Shown here: positions 44,611 to 58,184 of the stretch, in pieces
Numbering within the stretch: the stretch's first letter is position 1
Layout of the letters: each line of letters begins with the position of its first letter
Source of the DNA: Collybiopsis luxurians FD-317 M1
Lineage: Eukaryota > Basidiomycota > Agaricomycetes > Agaricales > Omphalotaceae
Assembly (NCBI GenBank): GCA_000827265.1
Contig: KN834754.1
Span: 698,831 to 762,830, forward strand
Length of the DNA: 64,000 nt
Direction of reading: 5' to 3'
Notes under the pieces: generated by a model
Database searches by the model: none
What the model saw: only the letters and a program-made list of their open reading frames with translations
Told to the model about the DNA's origin: nothing
Translations under genes and position numbers: made by a program

Positions 44611-46107
44611 ATGTTCACCGCCATTGGTACCTGGTAAGTCTAATAACATTTTCTCTGCGGGACCTCCTTGTCTGATTACTCGTAAAGGAGTATCGAGTTG
44701 CAAGGAGGAGAGACTCAGGAATACTCACCCCCCAGCGACATCAAAATCACTAATGTTGCACTTTCTGACGTCCTTGCAGACGAAAAGGGGAGGACTACCC
44801 TCAAACTTTTCGTCCCAAAAGTGCCGGTAGAAGATGATGAGGATGATGAAGAGAAAGAGGGCGACGAATCCAAGCTGCAGAGTATCACTATCTGTTCATT
44901 GACTCCTGGCAAGGTCAGTTTTCTTTCTGGTGTCCGCCGCTCAGATTATCCAAGTATCATACGCCGTAGATTGAACAAGCTATCACGGACATTGTTGTTC
45001 TTGATAGTGACCCGGTCATGTTCAAGGTTGTGGGCAAAAAGTAAGGAAAAAACAAAAACTCAACTCTGTGTGTCCTCGTAGACTCAACCTTCTTCGTTAC
45101 TACAGCACTCTTTCTTTATCTGGTTATTACATCGGTATGTCCCTCAACTCGAGCTACGAACTCGACTTCCTAATTTGTTCGACTCGTGGTTTGCAGACCA
45201 GCATTCTGACTTACCTCCGGGCGATTATTCTGATGATTCGGAAGACGAACACGACCTTCGTTATGTGAGCTCGGATGTTGAAATGGGTTCCGATGGCCTG
45301 GATGACTTGGAAAGTGATGCCAGGTGTGTATCGTGTCGCACAATTTTTCTATCACTGTCCTGAGCCCTTCAAAGTCGCTTCGAGGAAATAAAGGAAGAAG
45401 AAAAAACCCTCAAGCGCCCACGCGATTCTCTAGCATCCAACGATGCCGATGCTACGAAACCGCTATCCAAAGCCGAAAAGAAGAAAAACAAAAAGCAAAA
45501 GCTTCAGGAAGGGACAGCGGCAGTTTCTGGAGAAGATGCCGAACCCTCAAAAGCCGACGAGAAAAAGCCTACAGAGCAGAAGAAGGGCAAGGAGGAGAAG
45601 GAGGCCATCATCAAAGAACTTCCTTCCGGTTTAAAGATCAAGGAGGCAAAGATTGGAACCGGACCCATGGCAAAAAAGAACCAAACAATCGCCATGCGCT
45701 ACATCGGAAAGCTCGCGAATGGCAAGGTATTTGATAGCAACACGAAAGGAAAACCGGTAATTCTCGTTTCTCGGCATTGGTTTATGAATCTTATCCGCTA
45801 TGCTCTAGTTTGCTTTCCGCCTCGGTGCTGGTGAGGTTATCAAAGGTTCGCATTGCGGTTCTTTGTTACCGTAGCGCTGGGATGATTTATCTTCTTACCG
45901 CAGGCTGGGACGAGGGGATTGCCGGGATGCAAGTGGGTGGTGAAAGGGTCCTCACTGTTCCTCCTGCCCTTGGGTACGGGAAGAGAGGATCTCCCCCTGA
46001 GATTCCTGGGAACGCGACTCTGACCTTTGGTCAGTATCGATCTTTCTTATGTTTGACTTGTTCCCTGATGAATTTTCTCAGAGGTTAAATGCATCTCGAT
46101 CAAGTAG
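44611..46107 (+). CDS. FPR4: Nucleolar FKBP-type peptidyl-prolyl isomerase (FPR3/FPR4 type)
   Basis: ATG 44611-44613 opens MFTAIGTW, spliced to [17 protein letters not shown] and [19 protein letters not shown], the N-terminal nucleoplasmin-like fold of fungal nucleolar FKBPs. Acidic segments follow ([28 protein letters not shown]), then a Lys/Glu-rich linker, and a C-terminal FKBP domain: [78 protein letters not shown], with TAG at 46105-46107. Family members isomerise prolines in histone tails and act as histone chaperones in the nucleolus. Both parts are complete. Confidence 0.93.
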
Positions 46108-47216
46108 GATATGCGTTGGCGTGTATATACAAAAGTACGAAGGTTTTCGGAGGTTTATCGTTTGTTACCTTTGGGAAATATCTTTACTTAATATTTTGCA
46201 TGCGTACATCGCAATCTATTGTTCAGATTTAATCAGCATTATTAACCCCCTCTAAGAGCAAGAGTCGAGATGGAATGAAGGCAAACAGATCTCCGTGCTG
46301 ACTTTTGGACAAGCCTCACTCACTCTTCGACATTATCTGTCTCCTTCCATTCTCATTATGTACTACAGCTACGTCAAGTCTGAATAAACTTGAAGCTTGC
46401 TTGTAGTACATATGAGAATAAAGGATAGCAGATAATGAGTTAGAATAAGTTCTACAGACTGTGCCAAGAGGTTACAACAGAGAGGTTCGCAGTAACTGAC
46501 TGCTAGCAACCGGGGAGTTGGGGAGTTGGGAGATCTTGCGATGAGAACTGTCTTGTGTGTGCAGTGCAGGATATATGTACCGTGTAATTCGGACGTTATA
46601 AACATTCGAATCTCGTTATTACTGTTTTATATCTTCGTTGAATACGGGATGAAATCAAGATTCCAAGTTGTTCAAATCCCGTTTACTCGCATTCAAATTT
46701 GGCAGTCTTGAGCATGAATCCCGATAGTCTTCCTAATGAACATGCTCGAAATGTAGGTTCAGGGTGAAAGTATTACTAGTTCTCCCACAAAGTTATGCAC
46801 TTATCAAGAAAGTTTCATGAATTATAAAATTGGCATGAAGAGAAACTCATCGATCCTAAAAAGAGTAGTTAACTATATTTGGTAAACCATTTTTTCAATT
46901 CTGGCGCAAGAGCTTAGGGATGGTTCTGCGGAGAGCTGCGGGCAGACTTCCGAATTTTAACAGTTTCTTATGTATAATTAGAATAAGGCCTTTGGTTCCT
47001 GACCGTTTAGCTCCTTCCTTCTGCGATATATCGCGGGCATCTACTGGCTAGGGAGACATGGGTTACATTTTCTGCGTTCGGATCGCGAAGGATCTTATGC
47101 TAGGCTTTCTGGTTGACTGGAAATATGTCCGAGGATTTTTGGCATCGATACGCCACAGCAAAGGTAAACCGATGGAAAACTTCATTTTATAGACACCGCA
47201 TAAGTTACGATCCTCA
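46108..47216. other. Gene-free convergent interval
   Basis: This lies between the ends of the FKBP gene (+) and the dehydrogenase gene (-). A short direct repeat (gggagttg twice near 46513) is visible. I see no coding pattern. A B-box-like gttcaaatcc near 46670 lacks a partner A box and cloverleaf. Confidence 0.45.
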
Positions 47217-48585
47217 TCATGCCCATCGACCAGGTACAACAGGATGCGAAGATGAGAGACCACCATCTACTGCAATATTTTGCCTGGAAAAGATGAACGA
47301 TGAACGTAAAGAAACCGAAGAGACGTCGAAGCTTACCCATTAACGTAGCTCGAGTCATCTGGATTATGTTTAGAATCTCTATCGAAAGGATAGTATGGGT
47401 ACTTACCGCTTGCCAAAAACAACGCCATCTGGCCTATTTCCTCTGCAACGGCCCACCGACCTAATGGGTTTAACTGACCTATCTTGCTCTGATTTCCCCG
47501 TGCTTTCGCGTATTCGAATGTGTCAGTTGTCATTCCAGTCTCAATTAGTCCGGGACAAATCGAATTGACTCGTACACCGGTGCGTGCCAATTGATTAGCT
47601 CCCGTTTTGGCCAACGAGTTCACTGCAGCCTTTGCTGCAGAGTCTGTGGGACGCAAGTAGTCAAAGAATGTTCTGCACTAGCCTAAAAAGTACTCACAGT
47701 CAACAGTGCCTGCCCCAGAACGAAGGCCGGCAACTAAAATCGAGCTGAACCACCATGTAAATCAGAGAAAGGAAAACCCTCACCTGACGCAGTCAAAATA
47801 ATACTCCCACCGCTGTGTTCTTTACCTCGAGACGCATTTGTTTTTATCATCCATTGGGACGCGTGCTTTACAGCCAGGAAACACCTACAACGGCGTGTGA
47901 GTAGGAACTTGCGACCAAGATAAAGGCAGTCGATTACGATAGTGCATTGATTCTTAAACTCTCCATAAACGTTTTCGCTTCTGTGCTAGCTAGCGCATCA
48001 CGGCTAGCCCAACCCGCATTGGCAAAGAATACATCGAGACGCCCTTCTTCCTGGAAAGCCTGTTCGCAAACCGCGATGACGTCTTTTTCCGAAGCTGCAT
48101 CAAAAGCTGCAGTAGTGACCTGCCGTAAAGACAATCAGCCAATAGAGATCGAGAGTCTGTGAACAACCGTACTTTAACGTCTGGATACTTTTTCTGAAGA
48201 CTCTCTTTGAGATTAGGAAGATGTGTAGGATCAAAATCGCTGAGATAAAGATGCGTGGCGCCTAGAGTCTTTCAAGTGAGCCCCGGACAAAGAACGCGTT
48301 GATACAACTTGCCTTCATGAGCAAACAAAAAGGCAGTAGCACGGCTGTCCAAGGAGATTCAGTATTCGCAACAGGTGTTCGATATTCCGCGTACCCAATG
48401 CCCTTGAGAGACCCTGCGCCGGTGATTATGCAAACTTTTCCCTTCATTCGGGTTCCCCTTGGGGAGGTATCCAAATGCGACTGAATCTTCTGAATTCGAG
48501 CGAGAGACGACTTGAGGAATTCATCTGATGATGGAGGTTTAGCGCGTGTATTATCATAGACAGTTTTACGGGGAGCGTCAGGCAT
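47217..48585 (-). CDS. Short-chain dehydrogenase/reductase (SDR)
   Basis: From ATG 48583-48585: MPDAPRKTVYDNTRAKPPSS, then the Rossmann start KGKVCIITGAGSLKGIGRAT (TGxxxGxG type). Spliced exons give AFLFAHEGATHLYLSDFDP, VTTAAFDAASEKDVIAVCEQ, LDVFFANAGWA (NAG), GGSIILTASVAGLRSG (catalytic Ser), VDYSAAKAAVNSLAK (YxxxK), VRVNSICPGLIETGMT, LNPLGRWAVAEEIGQMALFL and DDSSYVNG joined to QNIAVDGGLSSSHPVVPG, ending RWA at TGA 47217-47219. This is a classical NAD(P)-dependent oxidoreductase with a full active site; the substrate is not predictable. The intron after AHE appears to use a GC donor (gcaagt). Confidence 0.9.
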
Positions 48586-49027
48586 AGTCGAAGGTACAAT
48601 AATGACAGTACTAGTCCAAGTTTCAAGTACCTGAGTACACGCCCAGGCATTTAGATACCGCCGGTCATTCTTGTTGATTGTTCCGAGCTTCCCGGTAACA
48701 CGTGTAATTTCGATTTTACTTGCGCCACATTACGCGTCTGGACAAGAAAGCGCGTTCTTCGTTCAAAGTTTCATCACAACAACGGGTACATACAAAATGA
48801 GGATGAGGGGATATAGAGAGATGGAAAGGGGAGTATGCAAAATATGATAAGGAAGTATGTATGCAACAAGAAGTATGTTCAAGAAGTTAGAAGTAGAATT
48901 ATTAAGAATGTACCAACGAAAAGAACTATAGGCAAATATACGAACAGTATGGTAGTGAAGTAAGCATTGAGTCTCTGAGTTCATGGAAAAGAGCAAATAG
49001 AAAAGGCAATAATGATACATTCATAAC
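48586..49027. other. Intergenic interval: 3' side of SET gene and SDR promoter
   Basis: Between 48760 and 49020 the plus strand is A/G-rich, matching a pyrimidine-rich 3' untranslated region of the reverse-strand SET gene. No gene is supported. Confidence 0.4.
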
Positions 49028-52000
49028 TTACGAATCCGATTCTGATTCCCAACCAGGATCAACAAAATTTGGCGTAATGAAACTCGGGGGTGCGATTGAA
49101 AGGGCAAAAGAGTGCTGAGTGTACACAACGTCCGAAGGATACGTATGTTGCAAAAGTAAAGGTCGCTGATTAATGCCGCGATCGTGACGGAGATCCTGGG
49201 TGCGACCAACACTGGTTATTGTAACGTCAATGTAACAGTTGAGAAAGAGTACATACTTCTTCCTCTGACAAGTACATATCGTGTCCCTCAACCCAGCTTT
49301 TCCACGATGGGGCCTGCGGCCCTTCATTAAAGAGATGGGTCGAGATCGATGAACTGTCATCGTCCCTGATAATTCGTTCCATCTTGGCTGGAGGTCGAGC
49401 TTCCCGAGATTCTTCAACGGGGGAAGTCGATAAGGAAGACCAACGACGACGAGCAAAGCTAAAGGGAGATGGCTTGTAGGCAGGAGGAATGGCTGGTGCC
49501 GTCACAATGAGCGAAGGACCTCGCTCTCTTTCCTCTGGCTCCACTATTATCGCAGGAGGTGATTGTGATTCCTCCGGCGTTTCAGGGCCCTGTTCATCGT
49601 CTGATGAGCCATCGTCGGATACCAACGGATTCGCCCATGCCCGAGCTGCAAAGCTCATTGGATTTGGCTTCGAAAACAAGTTACCAGTCCGGGACGACAG
49701 CGACCTTTTGGGGAAAACTCGCCTGAGCGGAAGTTCGCTGTCGTCCAACCTCCCTTTCTTCGCGTTCGGGCCAACTTCGCCTTGGTCTGAGCCTCTCTTT
49801 GCCAGCAATTCCAAAGCCTGCTTGGCCTTCTCTCGCTCGGCAGCTCGTTGCGCTCGGCCTGCAGGAGAATTCTCAGGGCTCCTGGGATCATAACCTTTGC
49901 GTGGGCTCAAAGATGAAGAGACCTTTCTTTCGAATCGACCGTTCAGCTTCCGACCCTGAGATTTGAAGCCTTGAGGATGCAGCGGAATGTCATTTTCCTC
50001 CTTTTTTATAGAAGCCGGTGGAGGAACTGAGCGAGGAACCTCAGTTCGAATAGGATGAATTCTTGGTCTTCCACGTTTGCGTTTCTGGCCTTCAGGAAAT
50101 GAATTGGGAACTCCCTTCTTAGACGAGAAGTGTTTCCGAGGTAAAGGTGAATATTTGCGTTTCTTTGCAGGTCTTTCCTCTTCTTCTTCGACTTCTTCCG
50201 GAGAATGTTTCCGCTTAGAAGCGACTGCTGCGATTTTTCGATCTAGCACAGGCAGCACCTTGTGCGTTACTTTGCGCACAGACTCTACGGGTGTCATTTC
50301 CAAAGGAGGGGTAGCAGTGAAGGTCGACGCGCAACCTGGAAGAGGAAGTCGTCGAGGCCAAGGTTCACCGTAAATAGCCATGTGGCGCATGCATCTGTCC
50401 GGTGTCACCGTTAAAACACAGTCTATGTCATGTTATCACTTGAAAACTCACCTTGGGCAATCCTGCTTAGCCTTCTTCTTCTTGGATTCCTTCTCCAAGC
50501 CGAGACCCCAAACGATCTGGTGGTCAACAGAAATGACAGGAAGAATATTGCGACATGTAGCGCATATAGGGAGAGGTTTGCCATCGGGTCCTCTGGGGAT
50601 CTCTGGTTTCGAAGATGCTTCTTTCGCAGAGGTAGAAGTATTAACATTCGTCGGTTGTCGGGTGCGGAGGGTCCGTGGATCGGCGTCAGCGTGGTCAGAC
50701 TTCTTCGGAGTGGGCGTTGACGTCGAGCGCGTTACACTTCGTTCTTTCTGCTTTCCTTTGTCTTTGCTCGGTGAGAGAGAGGCAGAAGATCGTGTTACAC
50801 GCTGAGAAGCAGATGCGGAAGACTCACCATCCCCCATTGTTGAAGGGGTAGAGGCGAGGCGAGCTGTCGCTTCTGCTTTCTGGCGTCGTGTAGCTATGAT
50901 GGACGGATAGGGTGTGCGTTTGGAAGCCAAAGAGGGAGCTGAAGACAGTGAGCTGAATGTTGAGGTCGAACGTGATATCGGAGTTAATTCGGAGACAGCG
51001 CTGGACAGACGTGAAGGTCCTGCTGAATTGGAGTTCGAAGCTTGCGATGACGGCAATGACGTGAGATCCGAGGCTGCATCCCCTTCAGCAACCATTTCAA
51101 CCTCGCCAGGCGAAGGTATGTCTGAAGCACCAGCGAGAGGAACATTGTTTTCATCCTCGTCTTCGCTCTCATCAGATAGATCCTCTTCTTTGCTGACTAT
51201 TGCATACACGCCTCGTCGCGTGCGCCTCTCGTCCAGGTTAACTTGGCGGTTAGCGACATCATTATCCGGACCGCTGGAAGGTCCTTCTGATTCAAAATCT
51301 GAATCGTCTGAATCTGAAGATGACGAGTCGGAAGGAATATCATCGTCTGTGTGATCAGGCGCGTAGGCTCCCTTGCCCTTCTTTTCACACGTCTCGCACA
51401 AGCAATGTCGGTTCTTGCGACCAACTGAATCGTAGCATAAATATCAGAAATTGCGGAAAGCATGATAGTTGAAGAGACACATACAGTAGCCATCTCCATA
51501 ATGGGCTGTTATCTCCTCTCCGATAGATATAGGCCTCAACACCCTGAATGTAATATATTTTCCTTCCCGGAAAAGCTCGCAATTGTTATTGCAGTCGTGC
51601 TAGAACATCAAAAACATGAGGAAGACGTGATACGTCGAGCATGGCTTCAGAGCTCACGTTGACAAATCTGGCAGGTCCCAAAAAGAGATGGTTTTTCTTC
51701 ATAGACTTGGAATGTATGACACTGAAATCCCGCCGAATATCCGAGTTCCTGAGGTCAGTTCGCTTCAGTTCCCGATCCTCTTCGTCCGTCAAGTTGGCCA
51801 TTGAACCTTTAAGCTCCGTGATTACAGCTCCTGGGGCAAGAGTGCGCGTTGCGAGGATGCATAATTCCGACTTTCCGGTACGATGTGAGTATCGCGAGGT
51901 GTGTGAGATCTCGATTGAGCCAGAGGGGTGATAAAGCTCAAAGTAGCGTGAAGCGTGCCTGTACAAATAATGTCTTGGTGACGCAGAAAAATGCAGAGTG

Positions 52001-52501
52001 AAATTAACACACGTGGCAAACGCGTTGATCTGTTTCTGAGTGTAGTTCTGAAGGTAATAGCGAATGGGCGCCAGGCTATTTCGACCGGGAGGATAATGGT
52101 AAAGGCAAGGTGAATAAAGAAAAAAAGAGGAAAAACGCGGAAAAAGAAGAGCGTACCATAGTAATTCGTCGACGGCGGTCCTGATGGAATGTTGTGAGGG
52201 ATTTTTAGAGATAACCATCTGAAAAAGAAACAATCTGAGGGCGTGTAAAGTAGTACGCCAGACCTCCACATACGCGTCGAACAATCTCCAGTAGGTCATT
52301 GGCAGAAACTTTTGGCAGTCTTCGGGAGCTATCCATCTTGTGTACGAGTAGAGGCACTGAGCCTGTTCCCAGCTTCTCAACGAGAAGATGACTGAGAAAG
52401 TCGTCGTCCTTGGACAGGTCGCGCATGTTCATGATTTTTGTGGGGCGCCATGTCAGGAGTTCTCGCGAAGACGCGGCATAGGAGAAGGAATTTGGGGCCA
52501 T
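49028..52501 (-). CDS. SET9: Histone H4-K20 methyltransferase, SUV4-20/SET9 type
   Basis: ATG 52499-52501 opens MAPNSFSYAASSREL; an in-frame alternative is MNMRDLSKDDDFLSHLLVEK near 52435. Then come VPLLVHKMD, QHSIRTAVDELLW, YYLQNYTQKQINAFA, RYFELYHPSGSIEISHTSRY, ELCILATRTLAPGAVITELK, GPARFVN joined to HDCNNNCELFREGKYITF, LRPISIGEEITAHYGDGY, and a zinc-binding end GRKNRHCLCETCEKKGKGAY. The SET core (ITELKG, FVNHDCNNNCE, GEEITAHYGDGYF) is that of the SUV4-20 group, which methylates H4K20 in heterochromatin and DNA-damage checkpoint control. A long acidic, Ser-rich C-terminal half contains CATCRNILP and an RKRGRPRIHP AT-hook-like motif, ending ESESDS at TAA 49028-49030. Confidence 0.9.
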
Positions 52502-52886
52502 AACTGGCCTGCGAAAGAAATCTGGAGAGAGGGGATGGTGGTCGGGAAGAGCAAGTGAAAATTGTTGGTGGGCTTTCAGGTTCAAGTTAAACAAGAAACT
52601 CAGGGTCAGGCTGTGACGATTTCTCGAGTGACCCGCAGCTTATGTCAGTAACACCGATCCTCCGTCCGAACCGATTTGTTTCGCCTTCAATGCAATTTGC
52701 CCTTTTAAAACTAGGCCACATAGCTTTGAAGGCTGGATATACAATAAGGATACGATCAGTTCGTGACTGAACTTTGTAGCACAATGCGACTTGATTTTCG
52801 TAACTAGCCAGTCGTACATAGTATGTATCTACAGCCATCTCTTAACCATCTCCAAAAACCACAAGGCAAACAAGACCTCCAAACGT

Positions 52887-54161
<1,275 letters not shown>

Positions 54162-54475
54162 TCAGTCGTGATCGTAAGTGGCCAGCCAAGTATGACTCAC
54201 ATGAATTGGAGAGCTAGGCAGAAGCAAGAAGGAGAATATTAAGGTCAGAAATAGGCCATAGCATTAGGGACTCACATTATTTGTGGACGATGGATGTGGT
54301 TGAGAAGAGAGAGTGATTTAGGAAAGTGCGACACTGCTGCTTATAAATCTGATTTTTAGGTAATCCCGGCGGTATGAGCGGAGCCGTGAGCCTCGGTCTC
54401 CAACTTTACCAGCCAATTACCACTCTGTCGGAAAGGTGACCTTCATATTTTCAACTGAATCCTGAAGATAACTAG

Positions 54476-56079
54476 ATGTCCGTTGAGACTCAAACCCCTT
54501 CAATGTCTCCTCGACAGTCAATAACGCCTCCGCCCCGCTTTCTTCTCGATATGGAATCATCTAAACCAGCTTACCCCACCCGTTCCCGGACTCTTCAACA
54601 TCTAATCGAGTCCCCAGTCAGTACGCGTACAGCACGATCTATGAGTGTCAATCATGGCTTTACACCGTCAGTTCAAACTATCGAGGATGGATTAGCTGGC
54701 ACAGAAGGAGTATTGAAACTGAGGAGAATGAGTGCCGGTGCGGCCGCACTGCAGACCCCAGAGATGAGAAGTATGAGGCTCATTGGTCGCAGGCAAATCA
54801 GTTTCAACTGGGAAAAGTATCTCAAATCCACCGAAGAACTTGCTGCAATCAAGAATAAAAAAGTGTTCGTCCGCTTCCGACTCCGTGTGTCTACTCGATC
54901 TCTTATACACAGTGACATCGCAGTCGAGAATATTATGAACGCAACAATGAGCTTGTCAGGCAATACATCTACATAGATCGTCTCCTCGACTCTTCATTGC
55001 CTTACGAGCTCATCCAGCAATACGACAGCTTACCCAACATCCCCGAGGCTGTCTCCGAAAACTCCTCAAACTTGCCTTCCAATAACGTGACACTTAAGCG
55101 AACGCCAAAGGACATATACCGTATCCCACATGAGGGGACACCCCTTCTGCAAAGCGACCAGACGATATCCGATGATGATGGTAGCGATGATGAAAGTAGA
55201 ATCGTTACCGTCGCGATCTACATTAATCTGGCCGCCAACACCGCTCTTCTCATCAGCAAAATCATCATCGCCCTGCTGACTTCCTCCCTTTCTGTGCTTG
55301 CATCCCTGGTCGATGCAGCTCTCGATTTTCTATCCACTGCCATCGTCTGGACAACCACCAATCTGATCCGTCGTTCCGCCAAGTACGACTATCCGGTGGG
55401 TCGAAGGCGACTGGAACCCGTCGGTGTGTTGGTTTTTAGCGTGATCATGGTAACGAGCTTCTTCCAGGTTTCACTCGAGTGCGCGAAACGATTGATCGGG
55501 GACGACCATAGCATTGTCAGACTAACAGATAGCGCAATTGTCATCATGGCAGGCACCGTCGTCATCAAATTCGCCTGTTGGCTTTGGTGTAGGCTGATAA
55601 AGAATTCATCTGTCCAAGCGTTGGCACAAGATGCCATGACGGATGTGATTTTCAACATCTTTAGTATCATCTTTCCACTCGTTGGATACTACCTCTCTCT
55701 TTGGTGGCTGGACCCTCTCGGTGGTCTGTGTCTCTCCCTCTACGTGATCATCAACTGGTCCCGAACTTCGACCACACATATTCGTAACCTTACGGGCACA
55801 GCAGCTTCAACTTCTGATCATTCAATTCTGCTGTATCTCACTATGCGATTTGCTTCGTCTATCAAGCAGATTCAGGGATTGCAGGCATACCATGCAGGCG
55901 ATAAGCTAAATGTGGAAGTTGATGTCGTTTGCGACGAAGGGCTGAGGCTAAGGGAAAGCCATGATCTTGGAGAAAGCTTGCAATATATGCTGGAGAGTGT
56001 ACCAATTGTCGAGCGAGCGTTTGTCCATTTGGACTATAAAGGATGGAACCTACCTGGACACTTAGAGCAGGGACGTTAG
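54476..56079 (+). CDS. Cation diffusion facilitator (probable manganese transporter)
   Basis: ATG 54476-54478 opens a Ser/Pro-rich cytoplasmic start with RTLQHLIESPVSTRTAR and RQISFNWEKYLKSTEELA. One intron joins KNKKVREYYERNNELVRQY and IYIDRLLDSSLPYEL. Membrane segments follow: IVTVAIYINLAANTALLISK, a stretch with ASLVDAALDFLSTAIVWTT, RRLEPVGVLVFSVIMVTSFF, IMAGTVVIKFACWLWC, QDAMTDVIFNIFSIIFPLVG and PLGGLCLSLYVIINW. The C-terminal cytoplasmic domain ends AFVHLDYKGWNLPGHLEQGR at TAG 56077-56079. The metal site residues are DAALD in helix 2 and DAMTD in helix 5, a DxxxD/DxxxD pair as in the manganese branch of the CDF family. Membrane location (Golgi, vacuole or other) cannot be read from the sequence. 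Confidence 0.9.
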
Positions 56080-56962
56080 ACAGCGCCGATTCCGACTCAA
56101 TACACTTATTTCGACCGATGGCACTCGGACACACATTGTTATTACTTACAATTAGATTCTGATGACCAACGTCGACGCGCCATAAGTAAAACCATCAGAT
56201 TTCCGGACCGACTGTCCCCTCAACCTGTGCTGAGGTGAGCTCACAACTCGTACCTTGTACATCGATCCTTCACGGCTGAATTTAGCTTAGAAGGGAGAAT
56301 CAAGAAAGATTTGGAGGTACCATAATCTATCCAGGTAATCCCTTCATTCGGGTCATCTGGATACACAGTCCCAGCTGCATTCCCCTCAAGTGCGCCGGCA
56401 TCTAAGTTTCCAAGATGTGAATTGAAGTGGGATCTAAGAAAATATATTTCACGGTGCCACTCTACTCGTTTACTGGCCCGCACGCTAGTCATGTGCTCAA
56501 TCAAGGCGACGTACTAGGAGATTTTCCTCTACATACTCAAAAGGATTTTGGAGCGGTCAAAGCGCTGCATCACATCTTTGATCCCGATTCGCCAGATCAC
56601 GATTCCTTAATACTCGAGGACCCTGCGACATTTGGTCGAGAAAACACACAATTGAATTGAATTGATTTAGATTCTGTAAGCCGAAAAACCGATTTGCTAC
56701 AACATCGACAAGGAAGAAAAAAAGGAAAAGTTACTCGTATCGCCGAAGAAATAACGCGATAGGGAGAGGAAAAATGCAAAGTCCGTGGGTAGAAATATAC
56801 CTTTTTATATATGTATGCAGAATATTGTTCGAATGTACAGTGATGAATAAAAAAGAATAAACACTTGATCCGGGGTGGAGAGGGGAAAAACATTCAAATC
56901 GTCACTTTCGTGAAGAAAAAGGAGGGGAGTCATTCGAATTCGTCTCCGTGTCAGGAAAAAAA
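56080..56962. other. Interval with no sup­ported gene
   Basis: A forward frame at 56427-56660 and a reverse frame at 56241-56504 are open but lack family features or an intron pattern. From 56660 the plus strand is A/G-rich, matching the 3' untranslated region of the reverse FAM72-type gene. Confidence 0.4.
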
Positions 56963-58042
56963 TCACCGGCCACAAACGAATGTCGGTGATGTCTGAGCGC
57001 CGTCGTCGGCAGAACGACCTTTTCTAGCCCGAGGATCGTCAGAGACGCCCGGAATCTCGCCGTGTCGGACAAGATGATGCCAGAAGAGAAGGTCGCCACC
57101 TTGGAGTGGCTGCTCGATCATTTCGGCGGGCATACCGAACGAAAACGCCGAGTTCGTAGACACCAAGGGTGGCGGGGAAGACGAATCTAAACTTGGACTA
57201 GGGGAGCGCTCGTAGCTCGACATGGGTGGGGGAGAAAAGCTTTCGGAGAATCCGAGGCCTTGGGAATCGGAATGTGGGGAATTCACAGCAACCGGAGACG
57301 GAGAAGAGGAAGAAACGGGTGATAGATCCGTCACGTCGGGAGGGGGGGTTGGCAGGTAGTCATGGAAAGAAGAATATTGAGAGTGCGACGCCGGCGGCGG
57401 AAAAGGAGGAGAGACTGGGAGTGGAACTGGTTCAAAAGGAACGACGCCAGGCTCGTCGGGAACATAATGTCGTTCAGAGCCCACAACCTCGCTGGAATGA
57501 AAGACGAAGCGATGGCCGTTGGTTGCGCGGTTATTCGCAGAAATTGAGGAGGTGCAGCGGATACACTTGGGGAGAAAAATTGAGAACGATCAGATACATT
57601 TTGTAGCTGGCATACGTACTGGAATGACAATCATGTAACCGATTGTCGTGCCGCAGACACGGCAGCAAAGGGTTTGGGTTAAACACTCGCAGGTACGAGA
57701 TGGGTGGGTTGAAGGACGACAAGAAGTGGGTGGTTTGAGAGCCTCGGGGTTGGAAGTAAAAATTGAACAATTGGCTGGAAGTGCGTCGCTGGAGAAGAGC
57801 GGTACGTTTGGGCGTAGCAAAAGGACAGCCTGGTAGAAAATAATGAGTACTTTGACAGAGTAGAATAGAAGAGAAAAGGCGACCTTCATTCCACGATTTG
57901 TAAGGAAAGTACCGCAGGATCTGCAGTCAATAATCCAAACCTTGTGGGCGACATGCTGGTGAGGGGGAAGGTGTTGATGATAAGAGAGATAATGATTGGG
58001 AGGGATAAGATGGAGGAAGCGATTGAAAGAATTGTTGTACAT
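56963..58042 (-). CDS. FAM72-domain protein
   Basis: ATG 58040-58042 opens MYNNSFNRFLHLIPPNHYL. Then comes HKVWIIDCRSCGTFLTNRGM, an intron, KAVLLLRPNVPLFSSDALPA, NCSIFTSNPEALKPPTSC, TCECLTQTLCCRVCGTTIGY and MIVIPCIRCTSSIS-like sequence, a segment with NRATNGHRFVFHSSEVVG, then GSERHYVPDEPGVVPFEPVP and a long Pro/Ser tail to TGA 56963-56965. The Cys pairs DCxxCG...CxC...CCxxCG and the block TLCCxxCGTTxGYMIV are those of the FAM72 family, known chiefly from animals (the human protein binds UNG2). Fungal members are uncharacterised. The Cys layout suggests a zinc-bound fold. The first exon and the Pro-rich tail are fungal-specific. Confidence 0.8.
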
Positions 58043-58184
58043 GTTTTTCAAAAAGAAAGTTTGAGGGACTTGGTCGTCGTCGTAGTTGTCGTCGAAGAGG
58101 GCATATGGCTTTAAATACCAGCTAAGCGCCCATTATAATGAATGTCAGTTATGGGTATCTCCGATTACCCCATTCATCACCATC

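Noticed and set aside
46660..46700. tRNA-like B box gttcaaatccc
   Set aside because: No A box at proper spacing and no cloverleaf can be drawn.
50380..51354. Plus-strand frames of 96-146 codons inside the SET gene
   Set aside because: They are antisense to the acidic Ser-rich region of the methyltransferase and have no independent support.
56427..56660. 77-codon plus-strand frame (contains VPLYSFTGPHASHVLNQ)
   Set aside because: It has no family match that I recognise, no ATG at its start and no intron pattern; could be a 3' region or a decayed gene.
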